Assembly (NCBI RefSeq): GCF_019393635.1
Contig: NC_057861.1
Span: forward strand, 723,087,232 to 723,151,231
Source: Dromiciops gliroides
Lineage: Eukaryota; Chordata; Mammalia; Microbiotheria; Microbiotheriidae
Length of the DNA stretch: 64,000 bases
Direction of reading: 5' to 3'
The position numbers and the translations under genes were made by a program. The number at the start of each line of letters is the position of its first letter. Positions within the stretch are counted from its first letter, which is position 1. Below are positions 11,510 through 23,499 of this stretch, piece by piece. The notes under the pieces are model-generated. The model saw only the letters and a program-made list of their open reading frames with translations, was not told the origin of the DNA and did no database searches.

Positions 11510-11735
11510 ACCTAGATGGCAAAATGCTTAGAGCACTGGGTTTAGAGTCAGGAAGAAGTGAGTTCAAATCTGGCTTGATACAAGCAGTAGCTGAGGACCC
11601 TTAGGCAAGTCACTTAATTTTGTCTGTCTCATCTGTAAAATGGGAATGACAAGAGCAGCCAGGGTTATTATAAATTTCAAATGAGATAATGTTTTCAAAG
11701 CACCTAACACATAGCAGGTCCTTCATAAGAGCTAA
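11510..11735 (+). repeat. MIR core-SINE, sense
   Basis: TTTAGAGTCAGGAAGAAGTG, TTAGGCAAGTCACTTAAT, CTCATCTGTAAAATGGGAAT and the CAAAGCACCTAACACATAG end identify it. Confidence 0.8.
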
Positions 11736-12085
11736 TATTTATATAGCATCTACTCCGTGCCTGGCTATTATCTCATTGGATCCCCACAGCCACTCTGTGA
11801 GGTAGGTACTATCATTATCACTCCAAATTTTCATATGGACTATTTGTGCCCAACCTGTATTAGAGCCTTTTGAGCTCACACTGGTCTGACCAGCCACAGG
11901 CAGGCACACTGTGCCTGATAGAATGATGTCATTTTGGTCCTCCTCCATTTTACAGATGAGGAAACTGAGGCAGACAATGGTTAGATGAGGTGCCCAGGTT
12001 CATGCAGATAGTGTCTGAGGCCATATTTGGACCTGTATCTCTCCTGACTCTAAATCCAGTAATCTATAACTGCCTCTTCATAAAT
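11736..12085 (-). repeat. MIR-family core-SINE, antisense, with an unmatched middle segment
   Basis: The left part (ATTTATATAGCATCTACTCC ... TGTGAGGTAGGTACTATCAT) and the right part (CCATTTTACAGATGAGGAAA ... CTGACTCTAAATCCAG) belong to one antisense copy. About 110 bp between them (11828-11940) does not match, so it may be an insertion. Confidence 0.7.
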
Positions 12086-12184
12086 TCTTGTTCTTTTCCC
12101 CCTACCTGCTTTCTAGGTCCAGTACTCTGTTTATTATACTACTATAAAGCATACACTTATTATACAAATAGCTTGAATACCTCT

Positions 12185-12282
12185 TCTCTGTCTCTGTCTC
12201 TGTCTCTGTCTCTCCTCTCTGTCTCTCTGTCTCTCTGTCTCTCTGTCTCTCTCTCTCTCTCTCCTCTCTCTCTGTCTCTCTC
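12185..12282. repeat. (CTCTGT)n / (CT)n microsatellite
   Basis: This is a pyrimidine hexamer and dinucleotide array. The 153-residue frame running through it is an artefact of the repeat. Confidence 0.95.
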
Positions 12283-12358
12283 ATATAGACCCATATATAT
12301 GCATATATATATAATATATGCATATTTAATTCAGCAGAGGAATAATATTTGTGTAACA

Positions 12359-12600
12359 TGGGCAGCTAAGTGGCACAGTGCTTGGCCTGGAGTCAGGAAG
12401 ATCCATTTTCAAGAATTCAAATCTGGTGTCAGACACTTACTAGCTGTGTGACCTTAGACAAGTCACGTAACCCTGTTTGCCTCAGTTTCCTCATCTATAA
12501 AATGAGCTAGAGAAGGAAATGGCAAACCATTCCAGTATCTTTCCTGAGAAAAATGTAAGTGGGGTCATGAAGACTTAGACATGACTGAAAAATAACTGAA
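12359..12600 (+). repeat. tRNA-head SINE with RTE/BovB-like tail
   Basis: The layout is complete: GGGCAGCTAAGTGGCACAGT, CTAGCTGTGTGACCTTAG, CAGTTTCCTCATCTATAAAA, GAAGGAAATGGCAAACCATT and GTCATGAAGACTTAGACATG. Confidence 0.9.
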
Positions 12601-12815
12601 CTGTATATAATGATATATATATATGTATATGTATACAAATATTTACAGGATAAATTCACACCCACATGAATATTTGTATATATGAAATTCGGTTGGCAGA
12701 AATATAACCTTTGGATATACACATGTGTATATATACATACACATATGTGTATGTATATATATACATGTATATATACATATATATACACACACATATATAT
12801 ATATGTATGTATGTA
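12601..12815. repeat. TA/TATG/TACA microsatellite
   Basis: Imperfect alternating purine-pyrimidine repeat starts at the SINE 3' end. Confidence 0.85.
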
Positions 12816-13615
12816 TTTCAGGGTGGGAAAAGATAAGCTTTAAGTATTGCACAGCATAAAAATCACCAGGGGTTCTTGCAGTCTATTTTATACAGTAACA
12901 ATGCAGACAGTGCCAGAAGTGGCTGTATTAATATTTATATAAAATCTTTAATTACATGAGGTTATGAATCAATAAAGAAGTTTGTCACATGGAAGACAAA
13001 TTTGGAAAGACAGTGTGCTTTCCCAAAGTCTAATGCACAAACCATTGTAACAGATGCAGGAGATTGGGGCTCTGACAATTCCATTTAGCCTAGCAGTAAA
13101 AGAAGAAATAAGGAATGATAGACACATCCCTCTGCCACCACTTCTCAATCCCCATCATCCGGAATTTAATGTCCAGAGCACTCCCTGACTCATTTCAGCC
13201 CATATGCCTCTACCCATTTTATGTTTAAAGCCTAAATATTTTATTCTCAAATTAGGGGTAGTCAATCCAAGTGGTTTTCCTGCTCCCAAAATGAAATGTT
13301 CTCCCATGTGCCAGAACCATTTCTAAAATCACCTACCAGCTTCCCAGGGGGCACCTAAAAAACCAGATGTAGTAGGCTGAGAAAATACCATTAGAACACA
13401 GGAGATACATGTGTCCACACAAGCTATCCAAAGAGATGGGGAAATAAAGGCGGAATTCTATGGAGCATACATATGAAATTTGAGAAAATAAGGGAAATAA
13501 GTGATACATGTTTTAAGGAAACAGATAGGGGATAGAGACTGGTCTGGGCTTTCATTGATGTAGGGAGATCAGAGGTGAGGAAACTCCCTTCACCCACGCA
13601 GAGTAACACCTACTC
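12816..13615. other. No gene or clear repeat recognised
   Basis: This is unassigned single-copy-looking DNA without a supported reading frame. Confidence 0.5.
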
Positions 13616-13639
13616 TATAAGTGATAATCTTAGTGAATT

Positions 13640-13745
13640 GCCTGGAGCACTGAAAGTTTAAATAGCTTGCCCAGAGTCACATAGCTAATAAGTGCCCAGG
13701 TATTCTTGGTTCAAGAATAGCTCTCTATCCACTGTGCTACTCACA
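13640..13745 (-). repeat. MIR fragment, antisense
   Basis: TAGCTTGCCCAGAGTCACAT and CTATCCACTGTGCTACT are the antisense core and head. Confidence 0.65.
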
Positions 13746-14270
13746 GAACATCAGTACCAGCCTTTAAATTAGATACACTTCTTCATTTTGCTTTTGGAAT
13801 GAGTATTTTGTTTTTGCATTGATGGGGCTCCATCAATGATTGAGGCATGCTATGACTATTCATTACTTGCTATAGCTCAATCTGGCAATGTGTGAATATT
13901 TATGAAGGCTGCTTCGTTTTTTGATTGGCTCTGATCCTGAGAGCCTTAATAAACTGAAGGTTTACACCAGATTTGGACTCTTAGGAAGCAGGGCAGCATA
14001 CCAAACATGGAGTAGACTTGGAATATTTTCAGTAAAGAAGCACCTTGGTGTATTAAAACTTGGACAAGTATATGTACCCCCTCCCAGCTCCTCTTTTCTA
14101 ATGAATGGTCTTTTTGAAACCCTGCCCTGCCTTTCGGAAATCTGATGATCTCAGTTTTACATGTAAGAACACAGAAGAAGAGGAGCAAGAGAATGGATCA
14201 TCAATGGAGAGAAAGGCTTTTTACCTGTAAGAAAAATGTCACTGAATCACCATATTTATTTCTTTAATTA
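13746..14270. other. No gene or clear repeat recognised
   Basis: Frames of 74-80 residues overlap here on both strands without resemblance to a known protein, so I treat them as chance. Confidence 0.5.
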
Positions 14271-14288
14271 GAAAATGATCAGTTTTCA

Positions 14289-14444
14289 GGGGCAGCTAGG
14301 TGGCGCAGTGGATAAAGCACCGGCCCTGGATTCATGAGTACCTGAGTTTGAATCTGGCCTCAGACATTTCACACTTACTGGCCGTGTGACCCTGGGCAAG
14401 TCACTTAACCCCCATTGCCCCACCAAATAAAAAAAAAAAGAAAA
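14289..14444 (+). repeat. Young marsupial SINE (ATTCA / CCCCCATTGCC subfamily)
   Basis: This complete copy has an 18-bp target-site duplication GAAAATGATCAGTTTTCA at 14271-14288 and 14445-14462. It carries the ATTCA variant in the head and CCCCCATTGCC before the poly(A). Confidence 0.97.
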
Positions 14445-14774
14445 GAAAATGATCAGTTTTCACCATGTTTGAAAGAAGATTCTTTAGGAGTATGTGGGGG
14501 GAGAGGGGAGAAGAAATTGATAATATCAACCAAGTGCATGTTTATAAAAATGGGGGAGAACATGTGTCTGAAAAACTGAACAAGTATTTGCTATATAGCA
14601 AATATTAAGCTTAGAGTCAGTTAAAATGAATAGAAAAAATGTACAATTCCCCTCAGTGAATTTTATTTTAACATAAAAATGCACCTATACATTACATACA
14701 CATATCAGTGTGTCAGGGATCTAGGTTTTCCTCACTGTGGAAAGAACTTGTCAGCATGGAAATTCCTTCCACCT

Positions 14775-15125
14775 GATACAAAAACTAGTAACAGCTTATA
14801 TTTATAGAGAGCTTTAAGGTTTGCAAAAGTTTTACATACATTATTTCATGTGATCATCACAACAACTCTGTGAGGTAGATACTATTATTATCTCTATTTT
14901 AAATATGAAGAAAGTGAAACTGGGATTTATACATATTGCCCCAGACTATAGTCAGTAAGAAGATCACCTCCATAGTTTTATCTAAATAAGCAAATATATT
15001 TTCGAATATAATCTTGGAAAGTTTTTTGGGTCCATTGTAGTTAAATGATTTGTCTACACAACAATTCAATTTCAAAAGCAAGCCTTGAATTCAACATTTC
15101 TGACCCTAAGGCTAGCTCTCTATCC
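14775..15125 (-). repeat. MIR-family core-SINE, antisense, decayed
   Basis: AGAGCTTTAAGGTTTGCAAA, ACAACTCTGTGAGGTAGATA and ATTATTATCTCTATTTT are the antisense tail. The head part near 15100 (GACCCTAAGGCTAGCTCTCT) is weak. Confidence 0.65.
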
Positions 15126-15269
15126 AATGGACCCATATATTTATATGGCATTAATCATATCCAAAGAATTTTGGTGGAATGCAAACTCCATTTGAGTCTA
15201 CAATGTGCAGTGGTGGCCACAGAAACAAATGATCACCTAGGCTGCCTTAAGAAAGACCTACTATCCATA

Positions 15270-15690
15270 GCCTGAAAGGTGTCAGGATAGATGGATTCTG
15301 GTGCCCTGGCAAGACCACATTGGAATTTCTGTCTTAAGTACCACATTCCAGGAAGAACAGCAAGCAAGAACATGGTCAGAAGATTGTGACTCTGGTGCTA
15401 TGGACACTGGAGAACACAGGTTGGTTGAAAGAAAACTGAAAAAAAGAGAAGACTTAAGTGGGGAGTGGTATGAGAGTGTCTTCTAATATTTGCCACATGG
15501 AAGAAGGATTAGACTTATACTGCTTAACCTTTGATGGCAGAAATAGAGGTAACATGTGGAAATTGTAGAGACTCTTCTTAAGGCTTTTTATAAACAGAAT
15601 TTCTGCTCCATTTGAGTTGTCAAAACATGGAACTGGCTGCCTTAGGATGGAATAGATTTTACTTGACTTGATAAGACATAGACTGAATGA
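15270..15690 (+). mobile_element. CR1/L3-like LINE 3' fragment, sense
   Basis: ACATGGAAGAAGGATTAGAC, TTGATGGCAGAAATAGAGGT and GGAACTGGCTGCCTTAG follow the order of the conserved CR1-clade 3' segment found across amniotes. It is heavily diverged and has no open frame. The same segment occurs antisense at 22494-22990. Confidence 0.65.
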
Positions 15691-15694
15691 TCAC

Positions 15695-15930
15695 TTCTAA
15701 TAAGTTAGCATTTATATAGCACTTTAAGACATACAAAGCTCTTTATCTATGTTATCTTATTTGATCCCTACAACTATTTACTACTATTATCCCCATTTTA
15801 TATACAAGGAAATGACTATTAAGTGGCTTGCCCAGGGTTACACAGTTACTAAGTATCTAATGCCAAATTTGAACTCACATCTTCCAGATTTCAAGTTCAG
15901 TACTATATCTGCTATGCTGCCTCAGAGAAA
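15695..15930 (-). repeat. MIR-family core-SINE, antisense
   Basis: AGCATTTATATAGCACTTTA, TTATTTGATCCCTACAACTA, GTGGCTTGCCCAGGGTTACA and TGCTATGCTGCCTC appear in order. Confidence 0.85.
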
Positions 15931-15989
15931 CTTTTATTAGGTATGGACTGACCAAGATAATTGCTAAGGTCCCTTCTAATTCTGAGAGA

Positions 15990-16490
15990 TTTTTGACTCT
16001 GCTATCAGACAGAAAGTCTGGCAATATAGCAATAGAAAGGACTAAGGAAATCTACAGAAGTCTCCTGTGTGAAATACCTATAAATTGGCCATGCAGGGGC
16101 TTCCTCTATTAGTTTTGCCAGAAGCCCTCCCCCTGGATCCTTCTGACAAAACAAACAATTGGGCTGGTCCATAAACAACATACATTCATTCAATCATGGG
16201 GCTTATGATGAGGTTATTCTGGATTAGTAGAATAATTCATAACATGTTTCTCTGAAGTGGAATCTGAGGACCAGGCTCACCCACTTGGAATCATGGGTCA
16301 TTAGAATATAATTTAAATGGAAGCTCTAGCTTCGATCAAAGTCAGCTACATGCATTTAGTTTGGCTGCTTGAAGAACATCTCAAGAAGGACAACCACCCT
16401 GGCAAAAGGCATGATCCATGAGGTTTATTTTAAGGAAATGATAATGCTTTGCTTAAGCAATACTTGAAGCTATGATATAGAAGACCTGGT
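15990..16490. other. No gene or clear repeat recognised
   Basis: This is unassigned sequence between old LINE fragments. Confidence 0.5.
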
Positions 16491-16494
16491 TCCC

Positions 16495-16750
16495 CTAACC
16501 ACCTAAGGCAAAACAAGGAGGAATGTGAGAAAATCACCAAGAGACAAATTTGGGCTCACATAAGGAAAAACTTCCTGACAATTAAAACTCTGCCAAAGTG
16601 AAAATGAGTTGCATGAGGTGGTGTCGGTTTCCCCACAGGGGAGGTCATCAAGCCAAAGCCCAATGACTATCCCTGTGAATTACCATGGAGGGGATAAATA
16701 TCATGGTACACATTAGGATTCATGGCCTTTGAAGTTACTTCCCTGTGGGT
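16495..16750 (+). mobile_element. CR1/L3-like LINE 3' fragment, sense
   Basis: GGAAAAACTTCCTGACAATT, followed by TTCCCCACAGGGGAGGTCAT, then AAGCC and GATGAC-like text, corresponds to the CR1-clade segment just downstream of the part retained at 15270-15690. The two may be one element split by later events. Confidence 0.6.
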
Positions 16751-16759
16751 CTGTGATTA

Positions 16760-17340
16760 GAAGAAATTAGAAAGATGAGGAGACACCGAGTGCAACCATA
16801 GAATTGCCAACCCACAATGTTAAAGTGAGCTGTTGATTCAAAAAATTGGAAATCAGTAGAAGCACAGTCATTGACACTGAGTATCATTATTTAAGAGAGA
16901 AATTGAACAAATTAAAAACATCAGTTAAGACAAAGGCCAATATATCCTAGAATCACCCAATGAATACTTGACCTCTTTAGCAAGCAGAAAGATATGGCAG
17001 ATAGGAATAACACAAATTGAGAAAATATTTTCCATTTCAAAACATTGTCAAGGAGAATGACAAAAAAGGCTCTAAGTTATTTAAGCTCATAAAATAGGAA
17101 AAAGCAATTGAAGAGGAAATGGAACTTCACAGAGAGCTTGGTGTGATACTCAGTGATGCCTGATCAACCATTGAGCATTTGTAGATGAGGATAAAATTGC
17201 AGTCTAATTCCATCAGCAACAAGAGCCAAACTTTTGGATTTGAGTTCTATCACCTCCGTTAATGTCATGCTCTAAAAAGAATGGCAGCAATAATTGGGAA
17301 TAAGAAGTTAGGGGAAAAAAATTGGATCTGCCAGAGTCTG
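16760..17340. other. No gene or clear repeat recognised
   Basis: This is AT-rich unassigned sequence with many stops in all frames. Confidence 0.5.
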
Positions 17341-17344
17341 CTCA

Positions 17345-17610
17345 TAGAGGCAGTTAGGTAACAGTGCACAGAAGTTGGGACATGGGATCAGGAAAACGTG
17401 AATTTGAATCCTGCCTCACACCCTTATATTTGATGTGTGACCCTAGAAAAGTGACTAAAATTTCCGAGTCTCACTTTCCTCATCTGCAAAATGGGGATAA
17501 TAGTTGCACCTGCCTCCCAAGGATTGAAAAAAAGATTATTTTGTAAAGCTTAAAGCATTATATAAAGGATATCATCATCACCACCACCACCATTGTCATC
17601 ATCATTATCC
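17345..17610 (+). repeat. MIR core-SINE, sense, with (CAT/CAC)n tail
   Basis: GAATTTGAATCCTGCCTCAC, TGTGTGACCCTAGAAAAG, CCTCATCTGCAAAATGGGGA and AGCATTATATAAAGG are the MIR body. The end has expanded into a CATCAC trinucleotide microsatellite (17569-17610). Confidence 0.85.
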
Positions 17611-17619
17611 TAACTGCAT

Positions 17620-18105
17620 TCATTTTAAATGGACTAGCCAGCTAAGTTTAGAGGAGGAAGTTACTAGATGGCTGACCAACAGTCAATGATTCTTGATTCA
17701 TCATGGTAACTCAATTAACAGTCCAATAATGCATAGGAGAGGAGCTATCAGAATTAGAGAGAAGGCCCACTCAGATAAATTCATGGGTAGTAATGATCAT
17801 TTAAATTTAAGAAATAGACCAAAAGACATAAACAAGAACCTTCATTTTCAGAAAAGATGGTAAGGTAACACAGAGAGACCTCTAAAAGCTGGACATTCTA
17901 TTCATTGTACTAGTACCCACAAAATATCAAAAGAAGCAAGGAGATTGTCTCCAGTAAATTATTTAGAAAAAAGATCTTTGAAGAAAATTTAGAAGAAAAT
18001 ACTGTGGGGAAAAAATTGACCATCCCAACCAACTGAAAACCAATAGCTGAGTATGTTACAGATAGGCATACCTAGAGAAAAAGACAAAGCGCCCTGAGAG
18101 AGAGA
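17620..18105. other. No gene or clear repeat recognised
   Basis: This is purine-rich AT-rich DNA. It might be a remnant of an old LINE body but is not assignable by eye. Confidence 0.4.
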
Positions 18106-18109
18106 GACA

Positions 18110-18475
18110 AGAGGCAGTATGTGCCAGGCAAGTCAACTTGTTCCCATCTCCCCAAACAGTACCACTTTGACCATGACCCCTTAAACAATGGTGTGTACAG
18201 CCCAGGACCTTCAACCTAAGAGGCATGAGAAGAGTTACATTAAATAAGGAAATTAATGAGGAAACATTAACATCGACTTGCCTCTAAACCCTAAGGACCA
18301 TGGGACTTTCCCATCTGACATGCAACTGAAATTTTTCATATTTGTTTTTTGAGCCACTTGAGAGCAGGGGCTGTCTTAATTTTCTATTTGAATCCCTAGT
18401 CCTTCATGCAGTGCTATGCACCTGGTAAGTACTTAATAAAATATTTTATTCATTCATTCATTCATCCGTTTATTT
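18110..18475 (+). repeat. Unclassified retroposon with L2-like tail, copy 1
   Basis: The body includes TGCCAGGCAAGTCAA and CTAAGGACCATGGGACTTTC. It is followed by an L2-style 3' end (GAGAGCAGGGGCTGTCTTAA ... GGTAAGTACTTAATAAA) and (ATTC)n. The body and tail recur together at 39735-40195. The tail could also simply be L2 itself. Confidence 0.5.
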
Positions 18476-18479
18476 GTGC

Positions 18480-20375
18480 AAAATTTATGGAAAGTTATAA
18501 AGAACAAAACTGCACAGTACGGAAGAGTATGGACAGATTGTGATTGACATTGGCAGAGGTCACACTAAAGTTAATAAGTTCATAGGCTGAGAGTAATAAA
18601 ATAAGCAATTCCCATGGAATAGGGAGGTGATCTGATCAATTAAATTAACTGGGAATAAGATCAAGAAGTTGTGCAAAATATTCATGAAAAAACAATAAAT
18701 GTTTTAAATTAAATTATAAACAAACATTTCCCTTGAAAGTCCCAATTTGTACATCTAAAGTTGAAATACAATTTAATAACTTTGAAAGTTATCAGAAAGG
18801 CTGAAATCAATTGGATCATTACATTATTTTTTCTTTACAACATATGAAGAATCAATAAACTTAAGTGTACATTGCTGCACCTGCTTGGATACCTCAGGGT
18901 AACATTTTCTTTTTTCCCTTCTGGAAATATCTGGAAAATTTTTCCATTTAACTGCTTTGCTTTGATAGTGTAGACTGTGGCACCACATGAGATCTCACTT
19001 TTGATGTGTTATTTTTTATCTTATCCCATCTCTCCTCTAGCTAGTGTGAGGCCATAATCAACTCAGGATAAATGTCCAGTTAGGGTTATTTCAGTGAATG
19101 AAACCTTGCTCTGTCTGATACTAGTGTCCATTATCCTCTGCTGATTTACTATACCATGTGGCTTATTAAAGGCTTCTGACTTGAAAAGGTAGAGAGTTTC
19201 ATCCTGCCACTCTAGCATTGGTATTGATGTGAACAGCTGAGCTTTATTTTTTTTAAATCACATGCAATTTGCATTGCAAATTTGTCATCTAATGCTTCAC
19301 TTAACCTACCTATTTCTCAGGTACCTATCATTAGCCTAATGCTCCTTTATAATTGCATTCTGCCATTGATTCATATCGTTCATTATTTTGTGAGCTGAGA
19401 TGTCAAGTATATAGGGGCAGTATTTGGTGTTTTATTTCTTGAACTTGGATGTCTGTTTTGAAATCATGCATCCCTAAGTGTTATGACCTCCATGTCAACT
19501 AATTAGCTGAAGTTAAACGTAGGATTAATTGTTACAGACCCTAAAATGACTGGAAGGGAATATGGTTACGATATCAGTAGATTAATCACTTGATTGATCG
19601 CACCAATGACCAAGTCTTCCCCTATAGTTACCCTTCCCAGTGATTATATTCATTTTCCTAAATGGTTTGTGGAAGATTTATAGTCATCTAAAATAATTTT
19701 TAATCACATCTTTAATCTACAGATTTGCACTTTAAAATTTCACCTGCATCACTGCAGAAATACCAAAAGAAAGTGTTCCCAGAAAAAGCAATTTTCTATA
19801 ATGGAGAACCTATAATCTTAGATAGAATCAAGAAAAAGAATAGTAATCCTTTCTCCATTACCCTAGACATAAAAAAAAAAAAAACAGAAGTGCTAGGAAT
19901 ACCCATTACTCTGAGAATCTTTGAGGTTTACTCAAGGAATACTGATCTCAGCATTACAGAATATTAGTCAATTGTAATCATTCCCCACTTCTCTTTCTTT
20001 AGTTCAGTCCCTTATGAAGAGATAGCCCTACTCCTTTCCCAGGCCAATTGTATAGACATGTAGCTTGATCCATACATACTCTTCCATCTCCTTTAGCTGA
20101 TGGCCCCACTGTCATCCCCCCTCTTTCTCATCTTTAATCTTTCCCTCTCTACTAGTTCTACATTCTTAAATGCCCCTAGTCATTATGAAATTCTCACTAG
20201 ATCAAACCATCTCCACTAGATAGCATCATATCTTTCTTTTTCTCTTAGCTAAACTCTTGGTGAAAGCTGTCTTCACTCAGGGCTTATACTTCTCACTCTC
20301 ATCTAAATCCTTTGTAATATAGCTTTTGAATTTATAACTCAATTCAAACTTTTCTTTCCAAAGGTTTCAAATTAT
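18480..20375. other. No gene or clear repeat recognised
   Basis: This is a 1.9-kb stretch of AT-rich single-copy-looking DNA. Short frames exist (for example near 19725-19967) but they show no family resemblance, start context or splice support. Confidence 0.5.
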
Positions 20376-20387
20376 GTAATGATTTTG

Positions 20388-20531
20388 TATGTGTTTTTGT
20401 GTGTTCAGACAATCAGGATTAAGTGACTTGCCCAGGGTCACACAGCTAGTAAGTGTCTGAAATCAGATTTGAATTCAGGTCTTCCTGACTCCAGGACTGG
20501 AGTTCTATCTACTGCACCACCTAGATACCCC
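20388..20531 (-). repeat. Marsupial SINE, antisense, at an L1 junction
   Basis: GGATTAAGTGACTTGCCCAG to CACCACCTAGATACCCC is the SINE. It is flanked by TAATGATTTT (20378-20387, 20532-20541). The same sequence recurs at the far end of the adjoining L1 (about 21834). Confidence 0.9.
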
Positions 20532-20541
20532 TAATGATTTT

Positions 20542-20996
20542 TTTTATTTTGAATAAAAGTATTTTATTATTTTCCAGTTACATGTAGAGATACTTTTCAA
20601 CATTGGTATTTATAAGATTTCCAATTTTGAATTTTTCTCCCTCTCTCCCCTCCCTCCCCCTTCTCCTAGACAGCAGGTAATCTGATATATATATATATAT
20701 ATATATAACATTAAACATATTTCTGCATTAGTCATGTTATAAGAGAAGAATCCTCATATACGTAACACACACTTACTAGCTGTGTGACCCTGGGCAAGTC
20801 ACTTAACCCCAATTGCCTCACTAAAAAAAACCCAAAAAACAAAAAAACAAAAAAAAGGGGGCAGCTGGGTGCCACAGTGAATAGAGCACCGGCCCTGGAG
20901 TCAGGAGTACCTGAGTTCAAATCCGGCCTCAGACAGTTAACACACACTTACTAGCTGTGTAACCCTGGGCAAGTCACTTAACCCCAATTGTCTCAC

Positions 20997-21070
<74 letters not shown>

Positions 21071-21838
21071 AGAAGAAGAAGAAGAAGAAGAAGAAGAAGA
21101 AGAAGAAGAAGAAGAAGAAGAAGAGCAAAAAGGAAAAACCTCAAAAAAAGAAAAACAACAGCACCAAAAACAAAAGAAATAGTATGGATCAATCAGCATC
21201 CATATTCCACAGTTCTTTTTTCTTTTTTTCTGGATTTGGAGAGCCTTTTCCATTATGAGTCCTTTGGAACTTTCTTGAACTGCTGTATTGGTGAGAAGAA
21301 TCTAGTCTATCATAGTTGATCAACACATAATATTGATGATACTGTGTACAGTCTTCTTCTGGTTCTGCTCCATCTCTCTCATCATCAGTTCATGCAAGTC
21401 CTTCCAGGTTTCTCTAAACTCCTCCTGCTCATCGTTTCTTACAGCACAATAGAATTCCATTACATTTATATACCACAACTTGTTCAGCCATTCCCCAATT
21501 GATGGAAAGTCCCTCAATTTCCTATTCCTTGCCACCACAAAAAGAGCAGCTATAAATATTTTTGTACATATGGTTCCTTTTCTCTTTCTTATGATCTCTT
21601 TGGGAAAAAAATCCAAAAGTGGTATTGCTGGGTCAGCACAACTTTATAGCCCTTTGGACATAGTTTATAATTGCTCTCCAGAATGATTGGATCAGTTTAC
21701 AGCTCCACCAACAATGCATTAGTGTTCCAATTTTTCCACAGCTTCTCCAACATTTATTATTTTCCTTTTTTGTCAGTCTGATTAGCCAATTTGATAGGTA
21801 TCAGTTGGTACCTCAGAGTTGTTTTAATTTGCACTAAT
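20542..21838 (-). mobile_element. 5'-truncated L1, antisense
   Basis: The left end holds the L1 3' UTR with its pyrimidine-rich antisense tract (20636-20668). Inward, the minus strand at 21320-21616 encodes an ORF2 C-terminal piece with GEWLNKLWYINVMEFYCAVR. It is truncated at about 21838, where AATGATTT repeats the left flank. A SINE block interrupts it at 20766-21123. Confidence 0.9.
20766..21123 (+). repeat. SINE with duplicated 3' half and (GA)n-(GAA)n tail
   Basis: A partial SINE 3' half (20766-20852) precedes a complete SINE (about 20857-21000). Both carry the unusual AACACACACTTACTAGC, which suggests local duplication of one element. The poly(A) has become (GA)n (21001-21067) and then (GAA)n (to 21123). 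Confidence 0.85.
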
Positions 21839-22077
21839 GATTTCTTAATCAAAAAATCTCATGTCCTTTTCACCACTCTGCATCCTTTTCTACATCTTTC
21901 CCTACCGTCTCTTCCTGGATTCTCTCTCCTTTATGGATTTTTACTCCACTGCTCTCTTCTGGTTCTCCTCCTAACTTATCGACCACTCATTCTCCATTTC
22001 CTTTTCTTGATTTTACTCTGTCACACCAACTAAATGTCAGTATACCTCAACGTTCAGTCCCATACCTTTATCTTAAT

Positions 22078-22328
22078 ACTCTCTTTTATTCAGTCATGAC
22101 CAACTCTTTGTGACCCCATTTGGGTTATTCTTAGTAAAGATATTGGAGTGTTTTGCCATTTCCTTCTTCAATTCATTTTCTAGATGAGGAAACTAAGGTA
22201 AACAGGGTTAAGTGACTTGCCCAGGTCACACAACTAGCAAGTCTCTGAGGCCAGATTTGAACTCAGGAATATGTTGTTATAACTTCAGGCTTGGCATACT
22301 TTCCATTGTACCACCTACTTGTCCTATA
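22078..22328 (-). repeat. tRNA-head SINE with RTE/BovB-like tail, antisense
   Basis: ATTCAGTCATGACCAACTCT, TTGCCATTTCCTTCTTCAAT, GATGAGGAAACTAAGG, AAGTGACTTGCCCAGGTCAC and CCACCTACTTGTCC run tail to head. Confidence 0.9.
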
Positions 22329-22329
22329 A

Positions 22330-22485
22330 AAATATGATTCATATATATATATATATATATAATATGTGTGTATGTATACATGTATACACACATATAATAC
22401 ATATGTGACATATACAATAGGTATATATTACATATATAGACAAATTGATATATATATATATACACATATATGTATGTATGTGTTG
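22330..22485. repeat. TA/TACA microsatellite
   Basis: TA-rich alternating repeats with short interruptions. Confidence 0.85.
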
Positions 22486-22493
22486 TGTATCTC

Positions 22494-22990
22494 CAGCCCC
22501 ATCTCTTTCCTGAAACACATTTCCACATCATGAACAACAGATTGCTCATTTCCAACTGGAATCCAATCCCCACCTTGAGTTCAACATTTTCAAAATGGAA
22601 TCATAAAATCCAGCCTTTTCATGAAAGAAAACCTCATTGAAACATATTCACTAAGTGGTTGTCCATTTGCTACTTGAAGACATCCAAAGAGGGAGAACCC
22701 CTCATATGTCAGAGCAGTGAATCCACTTCTGATTCCTAGGTTCCACCCCCCCTCAACCCCACTTACATTGAGTTTAAATTGGCACATTTGCAATTTCTAG
22801 TCATTGCTCCTGATTTGGCCCTGATGACAACAGAGCCAATCTAATCTGTCTTGCATGTGACTGATCTTCAAATACTTGAAAATACTTATTTTGCTCCTCC
22901 CCACCCCCACTCCCACATCCCTCAGTCTTCTGTTATATAGGCTAACCATACCTGGTTTCTTCAGCTGATCCTCATAGGACATGGACTCCA
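22494..22990 (-). mobile_element. CR1/L3-like LINE 3' fragment, antisense
   Basis: AGCCAATCTAATCTGTCTTG, CTTCAAATACTTGAAAATAC and TTCAGCTGATCCTCATAGGA are the antisense of the CR1-clade segment seen sense at 15270. No reading frame survives. Confidence 0.65.
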
Positions 22991-23499
22991 GGCCCTTATC
23001 TTACAATTCAATCTCTTCTTCTTCTTGTGAATTCTCCTATTTCATGTGGGTTTGACCATTCTTTTAGTCATCCAGGTTTATGGCTTCACTGTCATATTGG
23101 ATTCCTCACTCTCAATCAGTCATCCATCTATTAAGTAGCCAAATCCTTTTATTTTTATCTTCAGAACATCTCTAATTTGTGTTTACTTCTTGTCACTCAC
23201 CTGAGCTGATCCTCATTCAAACCCTAACCAATTTTTGCCTGGATTATTACAGTAATAGCCCCTTAATATTTCTCCCAACCTCCAGTCTTTTCTCATGCTC
23301 CACTCAGCCACCAAAGGGATCTTCCTAAAAAGAGTTCTGACCTTGACACTCCCTTACTCAATAAACTCTGACTCCCTATTATCTCTTGGATCAAATGTAA
23401 ATTCCTCTGGTTGGCATTTAAATCTCTCCACAACCTGTGTCCATCAGCCATTTAGTCTTGTACATTACTTCCTACCTCCCCCTGCCCCAATTATCCCTG

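Noticed and set aside
11990-12451. 153-residue frame
   Set aside because: Most of it is the (CTCTGT)n microsatellite flanked by a MIR and a SINE.
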